9,272 bases of DNA from Actinomycetes bacterium (GCA_023436925.1 JAEZHJ010000014.1:5001-14272); one strand, 5' to 3'. Shown: positions 1 to 8,042, counted from the first letter of the stretch. Notes: generated by a model not told the origin, from the sequence alone. Translations and numbers: made by a program.

Positions 1-18
1 AACCCCTAGTCATCCCGC

Positions 19-1284
19 TCAACGCGCCAGCTCGACGGCACCGACGGTGCGCTTACCCCGCCGGACGATCACGAAACGGCCGGCCAGGAGGTCGTCCTCC
101 CCCACCACGGCGTCCGGGTCGACCACCTTGGCGTTGTTGAGGTAGGCGCCTCCCTCGGCGATCGCCCGCCGGGCTGCGGAGCGGCTCGCCACGACCCCGG
201 CGGAGACCATCAGGTCGACCACTCCCGGCAACTCCTGGCCCACCGGCAGGGTCGTTCCGCCCAACTCGCGGGTCACCGCAGCCAGGGTGGCGCCGTCCAG
301 CCCGCCCAGCTCACCGCGGCCGAAGACGGCCGCAGCCGCCGCCGTGGCGGCCTCCCGCTCGGCCGGGGAGTGCACCAGGTCGGTGACGTCGTCGGCCAGC
401 GCGCGCTGGGCTGCCCGCAGGTGTGGCGCTTCAACCGTCTGCCGCTCCAGCTCGGCTATCTCCTCGGCCGAGCGCCTGGTGAAGATCTTCAGGTACTCGC
501 CCACCTTGGCGTCCTCGGCGTTCAGGAAGAACTGGTGGAAGGCGTAGGGCGACGTCATCTCGGGATCCAGCCAGACTGTCCCGGACTCGGTCTTGCCGAA
601 CTTGGTCCCGTCCGCCTTGGTGAGCAGCGGGGTCGCCATCGCGTGGACGCGGGCGCCGTCCGCCCGCCGGATCAACTCGACGCCGGCGGTGATGTTGCCC
701 CACTGGTCCGAGCCGCCGGTCTGCAGTTCGCAGCCGTAGCGCCGGTGCAGCTCCAGGTAGTCCATCGATTGCAGCAGGACGTAGGAGAACTCGGTGAAGG
801 AGATGCCGGACTCCAGCCGGGCCTTCACCACCTCGCGGTCGAGCATCCGGTTCACGCTGAAGTGCTTGCCGATGTCGCGCAGGAAGTCCAGGGTCGACAG
901 CTCGGCGGTCCAGTCGTAGTTGTTGACCAGGACGGCGCCGTTGTCACCCTCGAAGCTCACGAACCTGCTGACCTGGGCCCGGATCCGCTCCGCCCACTCG
1001 TGGACAACGTCCTTCGGGTTGAGGTTCCGCTCCGAGCTCTGCTTCGGGTCCCCGATCAAGCCCGTGGAGCCGCCCACCAGGATCAGCGGACGGTGGCCGG
1101 CGTCCTGCAACAGCCGGGCGAGCATCAACTGGACCAGGTTCCCCATGTGGATGCTCGGCGCGCTGGGGTCGAACCCGACGTAGAAGGTCACCGGCCCAGC
1201 GGCCAGCCGGGCGCGCAGCGCCTCGGGATCTGTCGAGTGGGCGATGAAGCCCCGCCATTCCAGCTCGTCGATTACCTCGTTCAC
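19..1284 (-). CDS. tyrS: Tyrosyl-tRNA synthetase (TyrRS)
   Basis: Class Ic aminoacyl-tRNA synthetase that charges tRNA-Tyr with tyrosine in the cytoplasm, using ATP. The protein is 421 aa, a normal length. Seen in order: a Rossmann catalytic domain with the HIGH-type motif as HMGN (residues 46-49); the VGGSTGLIGDP stretch (70-80); the tyrosine-site segment QTGGSDQWGN (188-197); a KMSKS-type loop as KFGKT (228-232), the form common in bacterial TyrRS; and a C-terminal S4 RNA-binding domain (about 354-421) ending with basic RRGKR. The chosen start is a GTG that places NEVIDELEWRG at the N terminus, with a weak purine stretch GGATAGG about 10 bases upstream. An in-frame TTG three codons earlier is the alternative. 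The frame stays open further upstream, but that part overlaps the divergent gene and lacks family similarity. The odd point is Asn in place of the second His of HIGH. Confidence 0.98.
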   Translation of the reverse strand: MNEVIDELEWRGFIAHSTDPEALRARLAAGPVTFYVGFDPSAPSIHMGNLVQLMLARLLQDAGHRPLILVGGSTGLIGDPKQSSERNLNPKDVVHEWAERIRAQVSRFVSFEGDNGAVLVNNYDWTAELSTLDFLRDIGKHFSVNRMLDREVVKARLESGISFTEFSYVLLQSMDYLELHRRYGCELQTGGSDQWGNITAGVELIRRADGARVHAMATPLLTKADGTKFGKTESGTVWLDPEMTSPYAFHQFFLNAEDAKVGEYLKIFTRRSAEEIAELERQTVEAPHLRAAQRALADDVTDLVHSPAEREAATAAAAAVFGRGELGGLDGATLAAVTRELGGTTLPVGQELPGVVDLMVSAGVVASRSAARRAIAEGGAYLNNAKVVDPDAVVGEDDLLAGRFVIVRRGKRTVGAVELAR

Positions 1285-1386
1285 AGTCGGCAAGCCTATC
1301 CGCGTCCGCCCCGGCACCCGTGTCGTGTCCCGACCCTGTCGGATCCCCCGCCTAAGGTCGGTCGGGTAAGCGTGAGGAGGTGGGTC
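1285..1386. promoter_or_regulatory. Divergent promoter region between tyrS and the 114-aa gene
   Basis: This 102-bp non-coding gap separates two genes read away from each other, so it should carry both promoters. On the plus strand TAAGGT (1353-1358) fits a TANNNT -10 element, with a transcription start expected near 1365. On the minus strand TAGGCT (1298-1293) lies 8 bases before the tyrS GTG, so tyrS could be leaderless. Neither has a convincing -35 hexamer. CCGAC (1330-1334) and GTCGG (1338-1342) form a short hairpin. CCCGACC (1329-1335) is also complementary to GGTCGGG (1360-1366). No T-box features (specifier loop, TGGN-type antiterminator) are visible. Promoter placement is inferred from weak matches. 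Confidence 0.35.
1374..1381 (+). promoter_or_regulatory. Strong ribosome binding site GAGGAGGT
   Basis: GAGGAGGT is a near-perfect Shine-Dalgarno sequence. Its AGGAGG core ends 6 bases before GTG at 1387. It decides the start of the downstream small gene over an in-frame GTG at 1372 that overlaps the site itself. It is also the best evidence that this small open frame is translated. Confidence 0.8.
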
Positions 1387-1731
1387 GTGCCGTCGTTCCG
1401 GACGAGCCTCGGCATCGTCGACGCCCTGCCCGGTGTCCCGCCAGAGCGCGTGCTGGAGGCCGCGCGGGAGGCGGTCGCCGCAGTGCGCCACGTCGAGGAC
1501 TCCTTCGTCGACGTGGTGCAGCTCAGCCGCGGCGACGGCCTGCCGCGGGTCGTGGTGCGGTTCCTCGAGCCGGCCACCAACGATGCCGCTGAGGACGCCG
1601 CCGCCTGGCAGGTGGCCGAGGCGATGGCCGAGGCGGTCCGACAGGTGGCCACCACCGCGGGGCTGCGGCTCTACCGGCGCTCCGGCGGGCGGTGGCTGCC
1701 GCGATCGGCGCCTGAGCCACCCGACTGGTGA
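1387..1731 (+). CDS. Conserved-looking small protein of unknown function (114 aa)
   Basis: I do not recognise a named family. The GTG start is set by a strong Shine-Dalgarno 6 bases upstream, and the gene ends with TGA. The protein is soluble-looking, with no signal peptide, membrane segment or cysteine. By eye the pattern is beta (FRTSLGIV, 4-11), helix (PPERVLEAAREAVAAVR, 18-34), beta (FVDVVQL, 40-46), beta (PRVVVRFL, 53-60), a long Ala-rich helix (about 66-91) and beta (LRLYRR, 93-98). This beta-alpha-beta-beta-alpha-beta order resembles ferredoxin-like folds, which is an inference only. It is divergent from tyrS and convergent with argH, and is probably a single-gene transcript ending at the stem-loops directly downstream. 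Its position gives no clear function. Codon use matches the neighbours, so nothing suggests transfer. Confidence 0.75.
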   Translation: MPSFRTSLGIVDALPGVPPERVLEAAREAVAAVRHVEDSFVDVVQLSRGDGLPRVVVRFLEPATNDAAEDAAAWQVAEAMAEAVRQVATTAGLRLYRRSGGRWLPRSAPEPPDW

Positions 1732-1734
1732 GCC

Positions 1735-1754
1735 CGCACGCCCACAGGCGTGCG
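1735..1754. terminator. Stem-loop just after the 114-aa gene
   Basis: CGCACGCC (1735-1742) pairs perfectly with GGCGTGCG (1747-1754) around a 4-base CACA loop, starting 4 bases after the stop codon of the plus-strand gene. There is no T-tract, as is frequent for actinobacterial terminators. Together with the next stem-loop it probably ends plus-strand transcription. Confidence 0.5.
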
Positions 1755-1771
1755 CGCCGGCGGGGGGCGAC

Positions 1772-1799
1772 GCCCGTGCTGACCGCTGCGAGCACGGGC
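1772..1799. terminator. Bidirectional terminator stem-loop between convergent genes
   Basis: GCCCGTGCT (1772-1780) and AGCACGGGC (1791-1799) form a perfect 9-bp stem around a 10-base loop. The element sits in the 86-bp gap between the convergent 114-aa gene and argH, about 18 bases past the argH stop when read on the minus strand. A symmetrical stem can work in both directions. No T-run follows on either strand, so this is an I-shaped rather than a classic intrinsic terminator. Confidence 0.6.
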
Positions 1800-1817
1800 T
1801 GGTCTCGCGCGGCTGAG

Positions 1818-3206
<1,389 letters not shown>

Positions 3207-3210
3207 GGTT

Positions 3211-3216
3211 CCTCTC
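3211..3216 (-). promoter_or_regulatory. argH ribosome binding site overlapping the argR stop
   Basis: On the minus strand GAGAGG shares its first two bases with the argR TGA stop codon and lies 4 bases before the argH ATG. It supports the short start of argH and suggests that ribosomes ending argR can reinitiate on argH. Confidence 0.7.
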
Positions 3217-3703
3217 AACTGGTGTGCAGCCCGAGCAGGGTATCGGCCATCGCCGCACCGCCTGCCGGATCGCGGGTGATCATCATGACGGTGTCGTCGC
3301 CGGCGATGGTGCCGAGCACGTTGTCCCAGCCCACCCGGTCGATGGCGGACGCGAAGAACTGCGCCGCGCCGGGCGGGGTGCGGACGACGACCAGGTTGGC
3401 CGAGGCCTCGGCGGACAGCAGCAGCTCCCCGCAGAGCCGGGCGAGCCGGGCCAGGGCGGTGCCGGCCGGGCCGGCCGGCTCCCCCTCCAGGAGGGCGTAG
3501 CGGAACTGCCCGTCGGCGCCACGGACCCGGACCGCGCCCAGTTCGAGCAGGTCCTTGCTGAGGGTGCCCTGGGTGACCACGAGGCCCTCGTCGGCCAGCA
3601 GCTGGCCGAGCTCGGTCTGGCTGGAGACGGCGGTGCGCGCGATCAGGTCGGCGATCCGGGCCTGCCGGGCCGACTTGGTGACGGGCGTGCGAGGCTCGGT
3701 CAT
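3215..3703 (-). CDS. argR: Arginine repressor ArgR
   Basis: Arginine-sensing hexameric transcription regulator; with arginine bound it represses biosynthetic genes at ARG boxes. It is 162 aa, typical of the family. The N-terminal winged helix-turn-helix covers about 11-65 (ARQARIADLI, then SSQTELGQLLADEG, then VTQGTLSKDLLELGAVRV). The C-terminal oligomerisation and arginine-binding domain covers about 85-160. It contains LVVVRTPPGAAQ (104-115) and GTIAGDDT (131-138), whose Asp136/Asp137 correspond to the family's arginine-binding acidic pair. The odd point is that the recognition helix has Ser49-Lys50 where the family nearly always has Ser-Arg. The ATG start overlaps the argD TGA by 4 bases. 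Its place inside the arginine operon, with candidate boxes before argC, implies autoregulation. Confidence 0.97.
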   Translation of the reverse strand: MTEPRTPVTKSARQARIADLIARTAVSSQTELGQLLADEGLVVTQGTLSKDLLELGAVRVRGADGQFRYALLEGEPAGPAGTALARLARLCGELLLSAEASANLVVVRTPPGAAQFFASAIDRVGWDNVLGTIAGDDTVMMITRDPAGGAAMADTLLGLHTS

Positions 3704-4908
3704 CGGACGCCGTCCAGCAGGCCGGGCAGTGCCGCCACGAACTCGTCGAGCCCGTCGGCCGGCACGACCAGCGGCGGGGCGAGCCGCAGCACGTCGGGCC
3801 GGGGTGCGTTGATCACGAAGCCGGCAGCGAGCGCGGCGTCGGCCACCGCGGCGGCGACCGGCTCGGCCAGCACGATGCCCCGCAGCAGCCCACGACCGCG
3901 CACCTGCACGATTGCCGGGTGCTCCAGCGCCATCACCGCGGCGGCGAGCCGCTCCCCCATCGCCCGGGAGCGCTCCAGCAGCCCGTCCCGCTCGATGATG
4001 CCCATCACGGCCAGGCCGGCGGCGGCGGCCACCGGGTTGCCGCCGAAGGTGGTGCCGTGCGAACCGGGCTGCAGCAGGTCCGCAGCCGCCCCGGTGGCGA
4101 CGCACGCCCCGATCGGGAAGCCGTTGCCGAGTCCCTTGGCGAAGGTGACCAGGTCTGCGGTGACCCCGCTGGGGGTGCTGGCCAGCCAGTCCCCGCAGCG
4201 GCCCATTCCGGTCTGCACCTCGTCCAGCCACAGCAGTGCTCCGACCCTGCGGGTCAGCTCGCGGGCCTCGGCCAGGAAGCCGGTGGGGGGCTCCACGACC
4301 CCGTTCTCGCCCTGGATCGGCTCGATGATCACCGCGGCGACCGATTCGTCCAGTTCGGCGGCCAGCGCGGCGGTGTCGCCGTAGGGCACGAAGGTGACCT
4401 CGCCCGGCAGCGGCTCGAAGGGTTCGCGGTACTTCGGGTTGGCGGTCAGGGCGAGCGCCCCCATCGACCGACCGTGGAAGGAGCCGGCCATCGCGATGAG
4501 CCGGTGCCGGCCGGTCAGCCGGGAGATCTTGAAGCCGGCCTCGTTGGCCTCGGTGCCGGAGTTGGTGAAGAACACCCGGGCCGCCGTGCCGGGCTGGTTG
4601 GCCGTGGTGACGGCGGCGAGCCGTTCGGCCAGCGCGACCTGGGTCGGGGTGGCGAAGAAGTTCGAGACGTGGCCGAGGGTGGACAGCTGGGCCGAGATGG
4701 CACCCAGCACCTGCGGGTGGGCGTGCCCCAGCGCATTGACCGCCAGCCCGGCGAGCAGGTCGAGATAGCGGTTGCCGTCGGCGTCCCACAGGTGGGAGCC
4801 CTCGCCCCGGACGAAGACCCGCTTGGGCGTCCCGAAGGCGTTCATCATCACCGCCTGGTACCGGTCGGTGATCGCCGCGCTGCCGCCCTCGGCGGTCTGG
4901 ACGGTCAC
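3700..4908 (-). CDS. argD: Acetylornithine aminotransferase
   Basis: PLP-dependent class III aminotransferase that converts N-acetylglutamate semialdehyde plus glutamate to N-acetylornithine and 2-oxoglutarate. It is 402 aa, the usual length. Visible: the phosphate-binding region NSGTEANEAGFKISR (116-130); FHGRSMGAL (144-152); the EPIQGENG block (196-203); LDEVQTGMGR (228-237) with cofactor-binding Asp229; FAKGLGNGFPIGA (256-268) with the Schiff-base Lys258; and HGTTFGGNP (284-292). The start is GTG, overlapping the argB stop as GTGA. No clear Shine-Dalgarno is present, so translation probably depends on coupling to argB. Many bacterial ArgD proteins also act on succinyldiaminopimelate in lysine synthesis; the sequence does not decide this. 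In the common actinobacterial cluster argF follows argD. Here argR follows directly with a 4-base overlap. Confidence 0.96.
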   Translation of the reverse strand: MTVQTAEGGSAAITDRYQAVMMNAFGTPKRVFVRGEGSHLWDADGNRYLDLLAGLAVNALGHAHPQVLGAISAQLSTLGHVSNFFATPTQVALAERLAAVTTANQPGTAARVFFTNSGTEANEAGFKISRLTGRHRLIAMAGSFHGRSMGALALTANPKYREPFEPLPGEVTFVPYGDTAALAAELDESVAAVIIEPIQGENGVVEPPTGFLAEARELTRRVGALLWLDEVQTGMGRCGDWLASTPSGVTADLVTFAKGLGNGFPIGACVATGAAADLLQPGSHGTTFGGNPVAAAAGLAVMGIIERDGLLERSRAMGERLAAAVMALEHPAIVQVRGRGLLRGIVLAEPVAAAVADAALAAGFVINAPRPDVLRLAPPLVVPADGLDEFVAALPGLLDGVR

Positions 4909-5804
4909 GGCGCCGGCACCGCGACCGGGACGGCCGGGGCATGCACCATGGTACCGATGCCCTCGTCGGTGAAGATCTCCAGCAGCAGGGCGTGCGGCAC
5001 CCGTCCGTCGATCACGGTCGCCTTGGGGACGCCGGCCCGGACGGCCTGCAGGCAGGCCTCCATCTTCGGGATCATGCCCGAGGCGAGGGTGGGCAGCATC
5101 GCCTCGAGCTCGGACGCGGAGATCTCACGGATGATCTCGGTCGAGTGCGGCCAGTCGGCGTACAGCCCGGCGACGTCGGTCAGCACGACCAGCCGCTCGG
5201 CGCCCAGGGCGGCGGCGAGCGCCCCGGCGGCGGTGTCGGCGTTCACGTTGTGCACCTGGCCGTCCTCATCGGGGGCCACGGTCGCCACGACCGGGATCCG
5301 GCCGGCGTTGATCAGGTCGAGGACGGCTTCCGGACGGACCTCGGTGACCTCGCCGACCAGGCCGAGATCGACCTCCTCGCCGTCGAGGGTGATCCCCTTG
5401 CGGACGGCGGTGAGCAGCCCGGCGTCCTCCCCCGACAGCCCGACGGCCAGCGGGCCGTGCGCGTTCAGCAGGCCGACCAGCTCCCGGTTCACCTGGCCCA
5501 TCAGCACCATCCGGACGACGTCCATCGCCTCCGGCGTGGTGACCCGCAGGCCGCCGCGGAACTCGCTGGTGATGCCGAGCCGCTTCAGCATGGCCGAGAT
5601 CTGCGGCCCACCCCCGTGGACGACCACCGGGCGCACCCCGACGGTGTGCAGGAAGACGATGTCGCGGGCGAAGGCGGCCTTGAGCTCCTCGTCGACCATG
5701 GCATTGCCGCCGTACTTGATCACCATCGTGGTGCCGACGTACTGCTCCAGCCAGGGCAGCGCCTCGATCAGGATCGAGGCCTTGGTCAGCGCATCCGGGC
5801 TCAT
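4905..5804 (-). CDS. argB: Acetylglutamate kinase
   Basis: Amino acid kinase family enzyme that phosphorylates N-acetylglutamate with ATP, usually the arginine-inhibited control point in organisms with the acetyl cycle. It is 299 aa. Visible: VIKYGGNAM (28-36) with phosphate-binding Lys30; VHGGGPQI (62-69), the glycine-rich loop; FRGGLRVT (82-89) for acetylglutamate binding; NADTAAGALAAAL (188-200); the nucleotide segment LTDVAGLYAD (208-217); and SGMIPKMEAC (242-251) with Lys247. The roughly 25 residues before the kinase core match the N-terminal helix that links dimers into hexamers in arginine-sensitive members, so feedback inhibition is likely (inferred). The C terminus carries a short Pro/Ala/Val tail after GIGTMV. 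ATG overlaps the argJ stop (ATGA). GGAG lies 8 bases upstream within a perfect 10-bp palindrome GGAGTACTCC (5807-5816). Confidence 0.98.
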   Translation of the reverse strand: MSPDALTKASILIEALPWLEQYVGTTMVIKYGGNAMVDEELKAAFARDIVFLHTVGVRPVVVHGGGPQISAMLKRLGITSEFRGGLRVTTPEAMDVVRMVLMGQVNRELVGLLNAHGPLAVGLSGEDAGLLTAVRKGITLDGEEVDLGLVGEVTEVRPEAVLDLINAGRIPVVATVAPDEDGQVHNVNADTAAGALAAALGAERLVVLTDVAGLYADWPHSTEIIREISASELEAMLPTLASGMIPKMEACLQAVRAGVPKATVIDGRVPHALLLEIFTDEGIGTMVHAPAVPVAVPAP

Positions 5805-6955
5805 GTGGAGTACTCCGCGTTCTCTTTGACGTAGTCGTAGGTCAGGTCGTTGGTCCAGATCGCCGCCGACTCCTCGCCGGCGTGCAGGTTCAGCTCGACG
5901 ATCACCTCTCGCCCGGCGAGGCTGACCTCGGAGCGGTCGGCGCCGGGCTGGCCGGCGACGAAGACGCCGACGCCGTTGAAGGAGACGTCGACCTGGTCGG
6001 GGTCGAAGGCTGCCGAGGTGGTGCCGGCGGCGGCCAGCACCCGTCCCCAGTTCGGGTCGTTGCCGAACACCGCGCACTTGAACAGGTTGCTGCGGGCGAT
6101 CGCCCGGCCCACCTCGAGCGCGTCGGCCACGCTCGCCGCCCCGCTGACACGCACCTCGATGTCGTGGGCCGAGCCCTCGGCGTCGGCCAGCAACTGGCGG
6201 GCCAGGGAGGCGCACACGCCGGTCAGTGCCTCGCTGAACTCGGCCGGGTCGGGGACCACGGACGAGGCGCCGCTGGCCATGATCACCACGGTGTCGTTGG
6301 TGGACATGCAGCCGTCGGAGTCGGTCCGGTCGAAGGTGAAGCCGGTCGCGGTGCGCAGCGCCTCGTCCAGCGCCGCCGGCTCCACCACCGCGTCAGTGGT
6401 GATGACGACCAGCATCGTGGCCAGGGCGGGGGCGAGCATGCCGGCGCCCTTGGCCATCCCGCCGATCGTCCAGCCCGCCGGGGACGGGTGGACGGCCTGC
6501 TTGGCCACCGTGTCGGTGGTCAGGATCGCGTCGGCGGCCGAGGGCCCGCCGGCCTGGGACAGGTCCTGGGCGGCCAGCTGGATGCCGTCCAGCACCTTGT
6601 CCATCGGGAGCCGGACACCGATCAGTCCGGTGGAGCAGACCGCGACATCGGCCGGCTCGCAGCCGATCTCGGCCGCGGCCCACTCGGCCATCTGGCGGGC
6701 GTCGGCCAGGCCGGCGTCCCCGGTGCAGGCGTTGGCCCCGCCGGAGTTCAGCACGACGGCGGCCAGCCGCCGGTCGGTGATCGCCTGACGACTCCACAGC
6801 ACCGGGGCCGCCTGGAAGCGGTTGCTGGTGAACACCGCGGCGGCATGCGCGTCGGGGCCCTGGTTGACCACCAGGGCGAGGTCGGGGTTCCCCGAGGCTT
6901 TCAGCCCGGCGGTCACGCCGGAGGCGAGGAATCCCTTGGCTGCTGTCACGCTCAC
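5801..6955 (-). CDS. argJ: Bifunctional glutamate N-acetyltransferase / ornithine acetyltransferase ArgJ
   Basis: Transfers acetyl from N-acetylornithine to glutamate, giving ornithine and regenerating acetylglutamate. Many members also use acetyl-CoA to start the cycle, and no argA-like gene is present here. It is 384 aa, the usual length. The precursor self-cleaves at an Ala-Thr bond; here this is Ala179-Thr180 in the block MLAPALATMLVVITTDA (173-189), Thr180 being the nucleophile. Also seen: NSGGANACTGDAG (70-82), VCSTGLIGVRLP (106-117), GMAKGAGM (166-173), DSDGCMSTNDTV (212-223) and FGNDPNWGRVLAAAG (297-311). The GTG start overlaps the argC stop as GTGA, with GGGAG 7 bases upstream. The frame runs open upstream into argC, but that part is only a shadow. 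Confidence 0.97.
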   Translation of the reverse strand: MSVTAAKGFLASGVTAGLKASGNPDLALVVNQGPDAHAAAVFTSNRFQAAPVLWSRQAITDRRLAAVVLNSGGANACTGDAGLADARQMAEWAAAEIGCEPADVAVCSTGLIGVRLPMDKVLDGIQLAAQDLSQAGGPSAADAILTTDTVAKQAVHPSPAGWTIGGMAKGAGMLAPALATMLVVITTDAVVEPAALDEALRTATGFTFDRTDSDGCMSTNDTVVIMASGASSVVPDPAEFSEALTGVCASLARQLLADAEGSAHDIEVRVSGAASVADALEVGRAIARSNLFKCAVFGNDPNWGRVLAAAGTTSAAFDPDQVDVSFNGVGVFVAGQPGADRSEVSLAGREVIVELNLHAGEESAAIWTNDLTYDYVKENAEYST

Positions 6956-8007
6956 GGCGCCACTCCCACTGTCGTCAGGCCGGTGGTCTCCGGCAGTCCC
7001 AGGGCCAGGTTGATCGACTGGACCGCGGCGCCGGCCGTCCCCTTGACGAGGTTGTCCAGCGCACAGATGGCCACTACCCGGCCGGCGCGCTCGTCCACCG
7101 TCACCTGGACCAGCGCCGTGTTCGCGCCGAGGGTCGCGGCGGTCGACGGCCACTGCCCGGTCGGCAGCAAGCGGACGAAGGGCTCCTGTGCGTAGGCCTG
7201 CTCCCAGGCGGCCCGGACCTCGGCCGGGTCGGTCCCCGGGGCGAGCCGGGCGGTGCAGGTGGCCAGGATTCCCCGGGCCATCGGCACCAGGGTGGGCGTG
7301 AAGCTGATCCGCACCTGGTCGGCGCCGGCCTTGGTGAGGTTCTGCTCGATCTCGGGGATGTGGCGGTGCACCCCGCCGACCGCGTACGGGCTCGCACTGC
7401 CGTGGATCTCCGAGGCGAGCAGGTGGGGCTTGGCGGCCTTCCCGGCACCGCTCACCCCGTTGGCCAGCACGGCGACCAGGTCGGTGGGCTCGATCACGCC
7501 GGCGGCGAGGCCGGGAGCCAGCGCGAAGGTGACCGCGGTGACATTGCAGCCGGGCACGGCGATCCGCGTGGCCCCGGCGAGCTGCTCGCGCTGGCGGCGG
7601 TCACCGCCGAGCAGCAGCTCGGGCATGCCGTAGGTCCAGGTGCCGGGGTGCTCCCCGCCGTAGTAGGCCTCCCAGGCGGCTGCGGACTCCAGCCGGTGGT
7701 CGGCGCCGAGGTCGACCAGCAGCGAGCCGGGCGAGGCCGTCTCGAGCTGGGCGGCCAGTTCGCCCGAGGCACCGTGCGGCAGGGCCAGGCAGATCACGTC
7801 GTGTCCGGCCAGGTTCTCCACGGTGGTCTCGGCCACCACGCGGTCGGCCAGCGGGAGCAGGTGGGGGTGGTGGAGCCCGAGGCGGTCGCCGGCACTGGAC
7901 CGCGCGGTGAGCGCGCCGATCGTGGCGTCGGGATGGTTGAGCAGCAGGCGCAGGCTCTCGCCCCCGGCGTAGCCGGTGGCTCCTGCGACGGCAACGGAGA
8001 AGGTCAC
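6952..8007 (-). CDS. argC: N-acetyl-gamma-glutamyl-phosphate reductase
   Basis: NADPH-dependent reductase that turns acetylglutamyl phosphate into acetylglutamate semialdehyde. It is 351 aa, matching the family. The Rossmann start VAVAGATGYAGGE (5-17) binds NADP. LALPHGASG (74-82) follows. Catalytic Cys154 lies in VPGCNVTA (151-158), and the substrate-binding, catalytic His region is GGVHRHIPEIEQ (211-222). GTAGAAVQ (323-330) is the conserved C-terminal helix. The GTG at 8007 is chosen because the Rossmann strand begins four residues later. An in-frame ATG at 8043 would add a Trp/His/Cys-rich extension unlike the family and would lie within the operator region. No Shine-Dalgarno precedes the GTG, and a -10-like CATAGT ends 6 bases before it, so a leaderless mRNA is likely. 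First gene of the arginine operon. Confidence 0.97.
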   Translation of the reverse strand: MTFSVAVAGATGYAGGESLRLLLNHPDATIGALTARSSAGDRLGLHHPHLLPLADRVVAETTVENLAGHDVICLALPHGASGELAAQLETASPGSLLVDLGADHRLESAAAWEAYYGGEHPGTWTYGMPELLLGGDRRQREQLAGATRIAVPGCNVTAVTFALAPGLAAGVIEPTDLVAVLANGVSGAGKAAKPHLLASEIHGSASPYAVGGVHRHIPEIEQNLTKAGADQVRISFTPTLVPMARGILATCTARLAPGTDPAEVRAAWEQAYAQEPFVRLLPTGQWPSTAATLGANTALVQVTVDERAGRVVAICALDNLVKGTAGAAVQSINLALGLPETTGLTTVGVAP

Positions 8008-8021
8008 GGCATGACTATGCC
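8008..8021. promoter_or_regulatory. Candidate ArgR operator (ARG box A)
   Basis: GGCATGACTATGCC is an inverted repeat with perfect 5-bp arms and a 4-base centre. This is exactly the 14-bp geometry of ARG boxes (TGNAT, four bases, ATNCA), and the inner GCAT/ATGC agree with that pattern, while the outermost bases differ. It directly abuts the argC GTG and covers the -10-like CATAGT (8019-8014). Binding here would block RNA polymerase. That it is ArgR that binds is inferred from the pattern and from argR lying in the same operon. Confidence 0.6.
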
Positions 8022-8042
8022 AGACCCAGCATGAATATTCCA
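8014..8042 (-). promoter_or_regulatory. Probable argC operon promoter
   Basis: Read on the minus strand, CATAGT (8019-8014) matches 4 of 6 bases of TATAAT. TGGAAT (8042-8037) matches 3 of 6 of TTGACA, with a 17-base spacer. Transcription would begin at or next to the GTG at 8007, giving a leaderless message. The hexamers are weak, as expected for an actinobacterial promoter, but this is the only AT-rich patch in the gap and both elements are overlapped by candidate ArgR boxes. Confidence 0.45.

Noticed and set aside
370..1386. Plus-strand open frame running into the 114-aa gene from within tyrS
   Set aside because: The upstream part is antisense to tyrS. The strong ribosome binding site fixes the start at 1387.
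1285..1491. 69-residue N-terminal extension of TyrRS
   Set aside because: It overlaps the well-supported divergent gene, is rich in Arg/Pro/His without pattern, and homology begins at the GTG at 1284.
3215..4942. Apparent 575-aa fusion ending in the complete ArgR sequence
   Set aside because: The upstream part is argD read in the wrong frame. argR has its own ATG at 3703 and a normal 162-aa length.
3919..7195. Two long plus-strand open frames (3919-5829, 5882-7195) opposite argD, argB and argJ
   Set aside because: Both lie wholly antisense to motif-complete arginine genes and have biased, domain-free translations.
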